Origin: Sulfurimonas sp.
GTDB taxonomy: Bacteria; Campylobacterota; Campylobacteria; Campylobacterales; Sulfurimonadaceae
Direction: 5' to 3'
Assembly: GCF_016744025.1 (NCBI RefSeq)
Contig: NZ_JADGFC010000014.1
Location: 1 to 33,525 of the forward strand
DNA: 33,525 bases
Part shown: piece by piece, positions 9,722 through 17,169 of the stretch
Numbering within the stretch: position 1 is the stretch's first letter
Layout: the number at the start of each line of letters is the position of its first letter
The notes under the pieces: generated by a model
Seen by the model: the letters and a program-made list of their open reading frames with translations, nothing else
Databases searched by the model: none
Told to the model about the DNA's origin: nothing
Translations under genes and position numbers: made by a program

Positions 9722-10909
9722 ATGATTAAAAAATTAGTCATTGTTACTTATCTAACTTCAACTCTTTTAGCACAGAGTGCTCAAGACTTTAAGACTCAAC
9801 AGATGCAAGAGTTCAATAAAGAAAAAAAACAGTTTGGCTTTTATAAAAAAAGTCAAACACAAGAGTTTGATGCATACCAAAAAGCACAAGATAAAGTCTA
9901 TAAAGATTATAAAAAAGAACTTGGCGTTTTTTGGGATGAACCAAAAATCTCTACTAAAAAAAAATGGGTATCTTATACTCAAGATAAAAAAACTAGAACT
10001 GATGTAGATTTTTCTAAAGAAACTATTACAATAGAAACAATCGCTTCATCTCCCAAAGAGGCAAAACAAAAACTTCAAATAGCTCTGGCAAAAGTTGTAA
10101 CTATAGATACAAAGAGTGTTCAAGAAACAGATCCTTTAGAAAAAAAGATTGCACAAATAAAAAAACCTGAGGGTGTTGTTATTTCAGATGTAAAAGCAGA
10201 ACCAATTTTATCCACTATTGTATTTAAAAAAGAACCTACACAATCAAGCGTAAAACATTATGTAAATAAATATATTAAAAATGAAAATATAAAAACTAAA
10301 AACTCACAAAAAATAAAACATGCAAAAATCTATTCGGTTAAAGTCGATTTACCAAAAGATACAATGATTAAAAGATCAAGAATCTACTATGATGAAGTGA
10401 AGAAAAATGCTAGATTGCAAAAACTTCCAATGGCTTTAATTTTTGCTATTATGCATACAGAGAGTAATTTCAATCCAAGAGCAAGATCACATATACCTGC
10501 TTATGGACTAATGCAAATTGTGCCAAAAACTGCTGGTATAGATACATACAAATATTTGTATAAAAAGAAAAAATTAGTATCTGGAAGTTATTTATATAAT
10601 AGTTCAAATAATATTAAAATGGGTACTGCCTATCTTCATATACTATACTATAAGTATTTAAAAGATATAAAAAATCAAGATACTAAGTTATTTTGTACTA
10701 TTGCAGCTTACAACACTGGTGCTGGAAACATAGCATGGGCATTTACAAAAAATCATAATATGAAAAAAGCAGCACCATTGATTAATAAAAAATCACCTAA
10801 TGAAGTTTATAATAAGCTTTTGAGAGATTTACGTTATGAGGAGCCAAAGCACTATTTAAAAAGAGTTTCTAAAAGAATGAGTGCTTACTACAAAATTTAC
10901 GGTATTTAA
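9722..10909 (+). CDS. MltC-like lytic murein transglycosylase
   Basis: Lytic transglycosylases cleave the MurNAc-GlcNAc bond of peptidoglycan to form 1,6-anhydroMurNAc ends. The 395-residue product has a signal peptide (about residues 1-20, cleavage likely near AQSA/QDF), an MltC-type DUF3393 region with coiled-coil character (about 23-190), and a C-terminal SLT domain from about 220. In that domain the catalytic glutamate is Glu247 in HTESNFNP, followed by GLMQIVPKTAG and AAYNTGAGN. Unlike E. coli MltC there is no lipobox cysteine at the signal-peptide end, so it should be soluble in the periplasm. It lies 2 nt after the HIT gene and ends just before a strong terminator. The name mltC is by similarity only. 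Confidence 0.9.
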   Translation: MIKKLVIVTYLTSTLLAQSAQDFKTQQMQEFNKEKKQFGFYKKSQTQEFDAYQKAQDKVYKDYKKELGVFWDEPKISTKKKWVSYTQDKKTRTDVDFSKETITIETIASSPKEAKQKLQIALAKVVTIDTKSVQETDPLEKKIAQIKKPEGVVISDVKAEPILSTIVFKKEPTQSSVKHYVNKYIKNENIKTKNSQKIKHAKIYSVKVDLPKDTMIKRSRIYYDEVKKNARLQKLPMALIFAIMHTESNFNPRARSHIPAYGLMQIVPKTAGIDTYKYLYKKKKLVSGSYLYNSSNNIKMGTAYLHILYYKYLKDIKNQDTKLFCTIAAYNTGAGNIAWAFTKNHNMKKAAPLINKKSPNEVYNKLLRDLRYEEPKHYLKRVSKRMSAYYKIYGI

Positions 10910-10923
10910 TTTATTTATAGGAC

Positions 10924-10951
10924 AAACTCTAAAAAATACTTTTAGAGTTTT
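10924..10951. terminator. Bidirectional intrinsic terminator between the transglycosylase and the microprotein genes
   Basis: Arms AAACTCTAAAA (10924-10934) and TTTTAGAGTTT (10940-10950) form a perfect 11-bp stem with a 5-nt loop. The hairpin lies 15 nt after the transglycosylase stop on the plus strand, and on the minus strand it includes the stop codon of the small gene at 10929-11045. The stem is AT-rich with T-tracts on both sides, so it can end transcription in both directions. Confidence 0.75.
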
Positions 10952-11045
10952 CTCCCCACTCTCTTTTTTGGACAGTATATGAAAACTCATATGCTATGAT
11001 TATCAATACTGCTGTTGCCACTAACACTGTCGCCATTTCTATCAT
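10929..11045 (-). CDS. Small single-pass membrane protein, 38 residues (microprotein)
   Basis: I do not recognise a family. The minus-strand frame reads from ATG at 11045 to TAG at 10931-10929. Residues 5-18 (ATVLVATAVLIIIA) form one transmembrane helix, followed by an amphipathic tail with the aromatic and basic pattern YEFSYTVQKREWGE. The start is supported by AAGGA placed 7 nt upstream, and a second in-frame ATG follows at codon 4. The gene lies 90 nt downstream of the OsmC-family gene and its stop codon sits within the terminator hairpin. Size and layout resemble small accessory subunits of membrane complexes, but the partner cannot be told from sequence. The gene could be read through from argH-osmC or use its own promoter. 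Confidence 0.6.
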   Translation of the reverse strand: MIEMATVLVATAVLIIIAYEFSYTVQKREWGENSKSIF

Positions 11046-11072
11046 TATATCTTCCTTACATCTTATTTTTTA

Positions 11073-11086
11073 TATTCTATAGAATA
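11073..11086. repeat. 14-bp perfect palindrome upstream of the microprotein gene
   Basis: TATTCTATAGAATA reads the same on both strands and lies 28 bp before the microprotein ATG. It could be an operator for a dimeric regulator or overlap a -10 element (TATAGAAT). AT-rich palindromes also occur by chance at this base composition. No regulator is named from it. Confidence 0.3.
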
Positions 11087-11135
11087 AAATCAATAAATGT
11101 AAAAAAAATGGCAATTTGTCATGGAATTTTAAAAA

Positions 11136-11600
11136 TTAAGATGGACAGCTCTCTACTTCACCCATATCAATGTTTGATCCACCACCTGAAATCATCTCTT
11201 CGTTTTCACGAATTAGTTTTGAATTATGCGTTATAGAGTATGTGATAGCAGTAGTATCACGGATAGTATTTATAGTAGAACAATAAGTTTCTAAAGATGC
11301 CATAACCCAACGAGCAGCCATAGTATCATCAGCATCTGAGTTAAAACTATATGTTAGATGCAAGGTATTAAACTTACAAGGGTGAGCTTCATTTCTTACA
11401 ACTTCACCATCTACAACTAAGTCAGTAACAATTTTATCTTGATTCTTTGGTATCAATATAATATCTGTTGCACTACATGTAATAATTGAAGACAAAAAAT
11501 ACTCTATTGGAGAGATAACAGGACAATCAATTATAAAACTACTTTTTGAAGTTTTAGCTTCAAACTTCATGCCATCTTGATGTGTAATACTTACTTTCAT
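11136..11600 (-). CDS. OsmC/Ohr-family thiol peroxidase-like protein
   Basis: OsmC-family proteins reduce organic hydroperoxides with a pair of cysteines. The 154-residue product has the expected pair at Cys42 (SIITCSATDI) and Cys107 (LETYCSTINT), in the usual alpha/beta dimer fold; the length is slightly above the typical 135-145. Further cysteines are at 26, 75 and 152, and the last 15 residues (GGGSNIDMGE then VESCPS) form an extra tail. The start follows the strong leader AAATTAAGGA. It is downstream of argH by 117 bp and is followed by the microprotein gene. The actual substrate, peroxide or sulfur compound, is not evident. Confidence 0.85.
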   Translation of the reverse strand: MKVSITHQDGMKFEAKTSKSSFIIDCPVISPIEYFLSSIITCSATDIILIPKNQDKIVTDLVVDGEVVRNEAHPCKFNTLHLTYSFNSDADDTMAARWVMASLETYCSTINTIRDTTAITYSITHNSKLIRENEEMISGGGSNIDMGEVESCPS

Positions 11601-11608
11601 TATCTTAA

Positions 11609-11618
11609 TCCTTAATTT
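11609..11618 (-). promoter_or_regulatory. Shared strong ribosome-binding leader of the osmC-family gene
   Basis: The minus-strand 10-mer AAATTAAGGA lies 8 nt before the ATG. The identical 10-mer precedes argH (13104-13113), the DUF2018 gene (21399-21408) and the aminotransferase gene (24498-24507). With the DUF2018 leader the identity extends to 16 nt, GAAATAAAATTAAGGA. Confidence 0.6.
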
Positions 11619-11658
11619 TATTTCATAAAATGAAGGAAACCTCCATTTCTTTAAAATC

Positions 11659-11682
11659 GGTATCGGAAGTAATTCCGCTACC
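11659..11682. repeat. Imperfect inverted repeat in the argH-osmC gap
   Basis: The arms GGTATCGGAA and TTCCGCTACC pair over ten positions with one mismatch around a GTAA loop. It is clearly richer in G and C than the surrounding intergenic DNA. Neither strand has a T-run after it, so it is not a typical intrinsic terminator; it may be a dispersed repeat or an RNA-processing element between argH and osmC. GCTAAG is repeated three times nearby, at 11686, 11710 and 11725. Confidence 0.45.
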
Positions 11683-11713
11683 TACGCTAAGACCGCTTGG
11701 GTAACTAAAGCTA

Positions 11714-11727
11714 AGCTCTAAAGAGCT
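11714..11727. repeat. Inverted repeat overlapping the argH stop codon
   Basis: AGCTCT and AGAGCT flank an AA spacer, and the argH TAG stop is inside it. Outer bases extend the symmetry with one mismatch. No T-tract follows on the minus strand. It may help end the argH message or be part of the same repeat block as 11659-11682. Confidence 0.35.
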
Positions 11728-13097
11728 AAGAAGTTTTTAAATTGTTCTAACTGTTCTTTTGTTCTAACAGTAGCAGTACCACCAGCAGAAGTTCTTGCAT
11801 TCATAGAATTTTTAAGAACTAAATACTCTAATACATCTTCATTTATTCTTGAGTCAATTTCTTTAAGATATTTTAATTCTATATTACTTAAATCTATTTT
11901 CAACGCTTCACTCTTAGCAACTGCATGTCCAGTGATAAAATGCGCTTCTCTAAATGGAATACCGCATTTCTCAACTAAGTAATCAGCTAAGTCAGTAGCT
12001 GCTAAATGTCCAACAGCACAAGCAGCTTGCATATTATGAGCTTTTACTTCCATAGTCTTGATAGCTTCTTTTAAGATTTCTAGAGATATTTGTGCAGTCT
12101 CAACAGCATCAAATACTCCCTCTTTATCTTCTTGAGTATCTTTGTTATAAGCTAAAGGAAGACCTTTCATAACCGTTAGAAGTCCCATAAGAGATCCATA
12201 AACACGACCAGTTTTTCCACGAAGAAGTTCTGGAACATCTGGATTTTTCTTTTGTGGCATTATTGATGAACCAGTAGAATACTCATCACTAAGTTCTACA
12301 AATCCAAACTCATAACTAGACCACATTACAAGCTCTTCACTAAGTCGTGATATATGCATCATCATAGTTGAGATATTAAATAAAATCTCTAGTGCAAAAT
12401 CTCTATCACTTACAGTATCTAAACAGTTAACACTTACACTATCAAAACCTAAAAGTTGTGCACTCATATCTCTATCAATATTATGTGGAGTGCCAGCTAA
12501 TGCAGCACATCCTAGAGGAGATACATTATTTCTTTTGTAAGACTCTTCAAATCTAGCGATATCACGTTTGAACATTGATAGATATGCACCTAAATGAAAA
12601 CCAAAGTTAGTAGGTTGAGCATGTTGAAGATGTGTCATTCCAGGGATAAGTGTTTCTGTATGTTTATCAGCTACAACTATAATCTCTTTCATAAGAAGTT
12701 TAAGAGCATCTACTAAATCAAGGTTTCTTTTTAAAACCCAACGACGAAAGTCAACAGCAACTTGATCATTTCTACTACGAGCCGTATGAAGTTTTTTACC
12801 TGCATCACCGATAATAGCAGTTAAGCGTTTTTCAATTCCCATATGAAGATCTTCATCTCCAATTTTCCATTCAAATTTGCCTGATTCTATTTCATTTAAA
12901 ACTTGATTTAATCCATCTGTAATTTGACGAAGTTCTTCAGTTGTTAAAATTTCTTGTTTGGCAAGCATTGCAGCATGAGCTAGAGAACCTTCAATATCTT
13001 CTTTATATAACTTTCTGTCATACATAATTGAAGCATTAAACTCATCTAATAAACTTGAAGCACTCGCAGAAAAACGACCTGACCACATTTTATCCAT
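11718..13097 (-). CDS. argH: Argininosuccinate lyase
   Basis: The enzyme splits argininosuccinate into arginine and fumarate, the last step of arginine synthesis. The 459-residue product has the fumarase/aspartase-superfamily signature [12 protein letters not shown] and the conserved TARSRNDQV and THLQHAQPT segments, and the full expected length. The leader carries AAATTAAGGA six bases before the ATG. It lies 51 bp downstream of the ubiD-type gene and is probably at the distal end of that transcript. Another arginine gene, argB, lies at 21608-22459, but the two are not in one operon. Confidence 0.97.
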   Translation of the reverse strand: MDKMWSGRFSASASSLLDEFNASIMYDRKLYKEDIEGSLAHAAMLAKQEILTTEELRQITDGLNQVLNEIESGKFEWKIGDEDLHMGIEKRLTAIIGDAGKKLHTARSRNDQVAVDFRRWVLKRNLDLVDALKLLMKEIIVVADKHTETLIPGMTHLQHAQPTNFGFHLGAYLSMFKRDIARFEESYKRNNVSPLGCAALAGTPHNIDRDMSAQLLGFDSVSVNCLDTVSDRDFALEILFNISTMMMHISRLSEELVMWSSYEFGFVELSDEYSTGSSIMPQKKNPDVPELLRGKTGRVYGSLMGLLTVMKGLPLAYNKDTQEDKEGVFDAVETAQISLEILKEAIKTMEVKAHNMQAACAVGHLAATDLADYLVEKCGIPFREAHFITGHAVAKSEALKIDLSNIELKYLKEIDSRINEDVLEYLVLKNSMNARTSAGGTATVRTKEQLEQFKNFLAL

Positions 13098-13148
13098 TAT
13101 ATTTCCTTAATTTATTTCTTAACGTACTAGAAGTAATTCTAACACTGA

Positions 13149-14963
13149 TTATAATTGAAACTTTATATTTAGTTTCTCATCTAAGTCCCATAAACCTTTT
13201 TTCTTTAACTCTTCTACTACATTTTGAGTACAATCAACATCATCAGGCCATTCACGAGTAAAGCCATCTACAGAACTTTTATTTGTCCCATCGATTCCAA
13301 CCATTAAACCTGAAATGAAAACATCTCTTTGTGCATCCATATTGTTTGTAACACGCCAAATCAGCATATAAGGATTTAATATATCATTCTTTTTATCATC
13401 AACAAAAACAACAATTCTGATGTTTGTGCTTAAACTAACTAATGCCTCAAAGTACTCTTTTGCATTTTTAGTCTTATTAACACTTATTACAGTAACTGGG
13501 TTTTTAGTACGTCTCATATATTGATGAACATTAGTCACTTCTGGAATAAGTTCTTGTACCTTCTCTAGCAGTTCTTCATCACCTAAAAGTTGAGGAGGCT
13601 CTACTTTATACGCTGCTGTAGCATCTATACCAAGTTTTCCACCAACTAATGTTTCAGGAGAAGAGTGGTCAAGTGCATCTAAGATACCCTCAGATATAAA
13701 AAGAGACTTTGGAGTAAATCTATCTAATATATAAGAAGTTAAAGCTTCATAATTATCTAATTTTGGAGAATTCTCATCTAAAAAGATTGCGTGTTTCACA
13801 AAACTCATCTGTCCTGCACCCCAAAAAGCATGCATAAATTGTTTAGCATGTCCTTTATAGTGTGGTTGCATCTTAGCAAGTATAAGATTATGAAAACCTG
13901 CATTCTCTGGCATATGATAGTCAAGTAAATCAGGTACAGTAGTCTTTAAAAGTGGAAAGAAAATCTTACCAGTTGCCCAACCCATATACTTATCTTCTAA
14001 TGGTGGTTTACCTACAACTGTAGCTAAAAATATTGGTTTCTTTTTAGTCGTAATTGCACTTACATGCATTACAGGATATGGTTCTTCTAAAGTATAATAA
14101 CCTGTATGATCACCAAATGGACCTTCTACTTTTATCTCTTGAGTATCTACCCAACCTTCTATTACATAATCAACATCAGCTGGGATATATAATGGAGTTG
14201 TTAAAGACTTAACAAGTTTAGCAGGCTCTTTTTTAATAAGACCATACATTAAAAGTTCATTAACACCATATGGAAGTGGAGCAGTTGCACACCAAGTATA
14301 AAGTGGATCACCACCAATAGCAACACTAACTGGCATCTTTTTACCAGCTTTTTGGTACTGATCAAAAAAGTGAGAAGAGTCTTTATGAATCTGCCAATGC
14401 ATACCTAAATGGTCTTTGTCATATACTTGAAGTCTATACATTCCAAGGTTTGCCATCTCTCCATCTAAACTTTGAGTATAAACTTGACCCATAGTAATAA
14501 AAGGACCAGCATCTTGTTCCCAAGTAGTTAAAACTGGTAATTTTCTAAGGTCAATATCATCAGTTAAGCATATCACTTCTTGACAAGCACCCTTGCCTTT
14601 TAACCGTTTAGGAAAAATATTTTTAAGTGAAAAAAGTTCACTTGCCATTGATATTTTTTCCATAAAACCCGAAGGTGGTTTCATATGAAGTAAATTAGTA
14701 ATCTCATCAGCAACAGATTCAATAGTTCGACCAAAAAGAAGTTCACAACGTTTATAAGAACCAAATACATTCATAAAAACTGGTTCACTAAATTTAGTTC
14801 CACTTTTTTTATCTACAACATTAGTAAAAAGTATAGCTTTACCACCATCTTTCTTCTTTACTTCTGCATATGCTAAATGTGGGATTTCTAGATAAATGTC
14901 GAGTTCTTCATCTATAACTCTTAATTCACCATTTTTTTTTAATAATTCAATAGTTTTGTTCAT
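13149..14963 (-). CDS. UbiD-family decarboxylase, menaquinone (futalosine pathway) type
   Basis: UbiD enzymes use prenylated FMN to remove an aromatic carboxylate. The 604-residue product matches the long UbiD-like branch that I recall being annotated as menaquinone biosynthesis decarboxylase in Streptomyces and Campylobacterota, acting on the prenylated naphthoate of the futalosine route. Visible conserved stretches are NLGMYRLQVYDKDHLGMHWQ, SVAIGGDP, EGPFGDHTGYY and the segment FLATVVGKPPLEDKYMG. It needs a UbiX-type prFMN synthase, not encoded in the window. It follows hemC by 2 nt, as Cj0546 follows hemC in C. jejuni. The polyprenyl synthase in the same operon would supply the side-chain precursor. 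Substrate is inferred. Confidence 0.9.
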   Translation of the reverse strand: MNKTIELLKKNGELRVIDEELDIYLEIPHLAYAEVKKKDGGKAILFTNVVDKKSGTKFSEPVFMNVFGSYKRCELLFGRTIESVADEITNLLHMKPPSGFMEKISMASELFSLKNIFPKRLKGKGACQEVICLTDDIDLRKLPVLTTWEQDAGPFITMGQVYTQSLDGEMANLGMYRLQVYDKDHLGMHWQIHKDSSHFFDQYQKAGKKMPVSVAIGGDPLYTWCATAPLPYGVNELLMYGLIKKEPAKLVKSLTTPLYIPADVDYVIEGWVDTQEIKVEGPFGDHTGYYTLEEPYPVMHVSAITTKKKPIFLATVVGKPPLEDKYMGWATGKIFFPLLKTTVPDLLDYHMPENAGFHNLILAKMQPHYKGHAKQFMHAFWGAGQMSFVKHAIFLDENSPKLDNYEALTSYILDRFTPKSLFISEGILDALDHSSPETLVGGKLGIDATAAYKVEPPQLLGDEELLEKVQELIPEVTNVHQYMRRTKNPVTVISVNKTKNAKEYFEALVSLSTNIRIVVFVDDKKNDILNPYMLIWRVTNNMDAQRDVFISGLMVGIDGTNKSSVDGFTREWPDDVDCTQNVVEELKKKGLWDLDEKLNIKFQL

Positions 14964-14965
14964 AT

Positions 14966-15925
14966 TTATAATCTTTGTGGCATTTCATCTTTAAATGCTG
15001 AATCTTGAGCTCTTTTAAGTAAATCTATTGCACCATTATCTATCATTAATTTAGCCATTTCTAAGCCTAAACCATTGCTTTTATCAAGAGCTCTTACTAT
15101 TTTTTCCTGCATTATATTTGTGCCATTTTGAAAACCTATCATAGTTCTAAAAACTATTTCATCTCCAGATACAACAGCATTACAAGCTACAGGCGCTGAA
15201 CATCCAGCTCCAATATTAGAGATAAAATCTCTTTCAATTTGTGTACAGATATATGTTTGTTCATCTTTTAGACTCTCAGCTATTTCTCTAACCTTATCAT
15301 TTCCAAGAACTATTTCTATGCCTAGAGCTGCTTGTCCCATAGGAGGAATCATCATATCAAGTGATAGTTTTTGTGTATGAGGAATATCTTTAAGTAAGTC
15401 TAATCTGTGAAGCCCAATGTAGGCTAAGATAATAGCGTCATATTGTCCTTCTGAGAGCTTTCTAAGTCTTGTATTTACATTACCTCTTAAATCTTTTACT
15501 TTTAAGTCTGGTCTTTGTTGTAAAAGTTGCATTCTTCTTCTAAGACTTGTAGTTCCAACTACCGCACCTTGTGGTAAATCTTCTAAAGATTCATATTTAT
15601 GAGATAAGAAAACATCACTTTGATCTTGACGTTTAGTAACTGCTACTAACTCTAAACCCTCTGGAACATATGTTGGAACATCTTTTAAAGAGTGCACTGC
15701 AATATGTGCATTACCAGCTAGCATCTCATCTTCAAGTTCTTTAGTAAAATGACCCTTACCGCCAATTAGCGCTAATGGTTTATCTAAAATTTTATCACCA
15801 TTACTTACAATCTTATTTAATTCTACTGTGATTTCTGGGTACGCTGCTTCTACTCTATCTTTTATATGATATGCTTGCCATAGTGCTAAATCAGAAACTC
15901 TTGTTGCTATTACTAATTTTTCCAT
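14966..15925 (-). CDS. hemC: Hydroxymethylbilane synthase (porphobilinogen deaminase)
   Basis: HemC condenses four porphobilinogens into hydroxymethylbilane for heme, siroheme and cobalamin. The 319-residue product carries the dipyrromethane-cofactor cysteine Cys242 in GAGCSAPVA, the N-terminal SDLALWQA, HSLKDVPT (79-85) and the arginine-rich TTSLRRRMQL region that binds the growing pyrrole chain. Length is normal. It is separated by 3 nt from the DsbC-like gene upstream and 2 nt from the ubiD-type gene downstream, so it is inside the operon that also holds hemA. Confidence 0.97.
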   Translation of the reverse strand: MEKLVIATRVSDLALWQAYHIKDRVEAAYPEITVELNKIVSNGDKILDKPLALIGGKGHFTKELEDEMLAGNAHIAVHSLKDVPTYVPEGLELVAVTKRQDQSDVFLSHKYESLEDLPQGAVVGTTSLRRRMQLLQQRPDLKVKDLRGNVNTRLRKLSEGQYDAIILAYIGLHRLDLLKDIPHTQKLSLDMMIPPMGQAALGIEIVLGNDKVREIAESLKDEQTYICTQIERDFISNIGAGCSAPVACNAVVSGDEIVFRTMIGFQNGTNIMQEKIVRALDKSNGLGLEMAKLMIDNGAIDLLKRAQDSAFKDEMPQRL

Positions 15926-15928
15926 TAT

Positions 15929-16765
15929 CTATTGAGCCTTTTCATATTTTCTTTTTGTTTTATCTAACTTGTCATCAAAGAACACAGTTGGAGTTCCACT
16001 AACCATTAAAGCAGTTGCAATATCCATATCATTTTTAATATGCTCATTCACAGCTTTTGATGTCAAATCTGCAGGTGTAATATTTGTATTCATTGTTTTA
16101 TTAAATGCAGCTAATATTTTTTTTACATCTCTCTCTTTTGCGTCTACTTTAACAGTATAAAGTTTAAGTACAACATCTTTTTTACCTTTAAGCTCAGCCG
16201 CGACAGCTGCTCTAACTAGTTCTACTCCGGCAGGGTGAAGTGTAGGAAGAGGAAAATGATAATAATATATTGCAAATTTTTCTGGACTTTTTTTCATAGC
16301 ATTAATTGCTTCTGGCACATAGTTTCTACAAAATGGGCATAATGGATCTGAAAAAATAGCTACTCTATGCTTAGCATTTGCATTTCCGTAGATAAGATTC
16401 TCTTTTTTGTAGTATTTTGCTTCAAATGATGGAGAAAGTGACTCTTTAAAAGAGATACCTGTTTTCATATCTATAAGGTCAGGTGAAATAGTGTCTCCAT
16501 TAGAAAACCATACCATACTTTGTTTTATGTCACGATTTCCCTTTTCGCCTTTTACTGTAGCGTTTATGTTAACTATATATGCATTCCAACCTTTAACTTT
16601 TTCTAGAACAATTGTTTGCTTAACTTTGATTTTTAGCTTAAGTATATTTGGGTTTGCCTCATATGACTTTTTTAAAAAATTTTCTACATCTTTACTTGAA
16701 GTAGCCGCTTGTAATAAACTACTTAGTAGTAGAGTTGTCGCTAATAATTTCAACATCAATAACAT
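15929..16765 (-). CDS. DsbC/DsbG-like periplasmic thiol-disulfide protein
   Basis: The product is an exported thioredoxin-fold protein, likely a disulfide isomerase or reductase. It has a signal peptide (about 1-21, ending LLQAATSS), an N-terminal region of about 105 residues with no active site, as in DsbC dimerisation regions, and a C-terminal thioredoxin domain with the redox motif DPLCPFC (Cys143 and Cys146) and the cis-proline loop SGTPTVFF. The 278 residues fit the family. I chose the ATG at 16765 because AAGGA is 5 nt upstream; an ATG three codons later is also possible. The gene starts 47 nt inside fxsA. C. jejuni, as I recall, has hemC directly after the fxsA-like gene, so this gene looks like an addition. 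Its partner could be cytochrome c maturation, but this is not shown. Confidence 0.85.
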   Translation of the reverse strand: MLLMLKLLATTLLLSSLLQAATSSKDVENFLKKSYEANPNILKLKIKVKQTIVLEKVKGWNAYIVNINATVKGEKGNRDIKQSMVWFSNGDTISPDLIDMKTGISFKESLSPSFEAKYYKKENLIYGNANAKHRVAIFSDPLCPFCRNYVPEAINAMKKSPEKFAIYYYHFPLPTLHPAGVELVRAAVAAELKGKKDVVLKLYTVKVDAKERDVKKILAAFNKTMNTNITPADLTSKAVNEHIKNDMDIATALMVSGTPTVFFDDKLDKTKRKYEKAQ

Positions 16766-17168
16766 CTGAATCCTTTTGAATGTTTTTTTGTATATTTTGA
16801 ATATCTTCTTGATTATTACTTGGTTTATAGTTACCTGATTTTATATTATAACGATTAACTAACATACTTGTAAAAACACTAAACTGCATCAATGAGCCAA
16901 GAATATCAGTCATAAAACCGGGAATAATAAGTAAAATGGCACCAATGATTGTAAAGAGGTTTAATCTTTGAAACTCTCTTAAATCAATGGCATGGTAAGA
17001 AACTGCTGTAATATTATTTAGCAGTGTTGTTCTGAAATTGACTAATATTGATATACCTATAAAAGCCGTTAAAACTATCTCAAAAAATGTTAACAAACCA
17101 CCAATATATGATGAGATATTAACAGAGACTAAGACTTCTAAAAAAAGGTATATTACAAAGTAAATCAT
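16719..17168 (-). CDS. fxsA: FxsA-family inner membrane protein
   Basis: FxsA in E. coli is an inner-membrane protein whose overproduction relieves F-plasmid exclusion of phage T7; its normal role is unclear. The 149-residue product has hydrophobic segments at about 3-20, 24-45 and 72-100, and the family signature GAILLIIPGFMTDILG at about 76-91. A hydrophilic Asn/Gln/Asp-rich tail follows. It lies one nt after proS, and its last 47 nt overlap the start of the DsbC-like gene. C. jejuni has a comparable membrane gene between proS and hemC (Cj0544, from memory). Function in this operon is unknown. Confidence 0.85.
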   Translation of the reverse strand: MIYFVIYLFLEVLVSVNISSYIGGLLTFFEIVLTAFIGISILVNFRTTLLNNITAVSYHAIDLREFQRLNLFTIIGAILLIIPGFMTDILGSLMQFSVFTSMLVNRYNIKSGNYKPSNNQEDIQNIQKNIQKDSDVIDVEIISDNSTTK

Positions 17169-17169
17169 A

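Noticed and set aside
9767-10007. Two open frames (minus 9767-9982 and plus 9777-10007) within the transglycosylase gene.
   Set aside because: They are shadows of the Lys-rich DUF3393 coding region and have no good starts.
11015-11236. 73-residue plus-strand open frame.
   Set aside because: It runs antisense to the microprotein and osmC-family genes, lacks a ribosome-binding site and has a composition like reverse-strand shadow.
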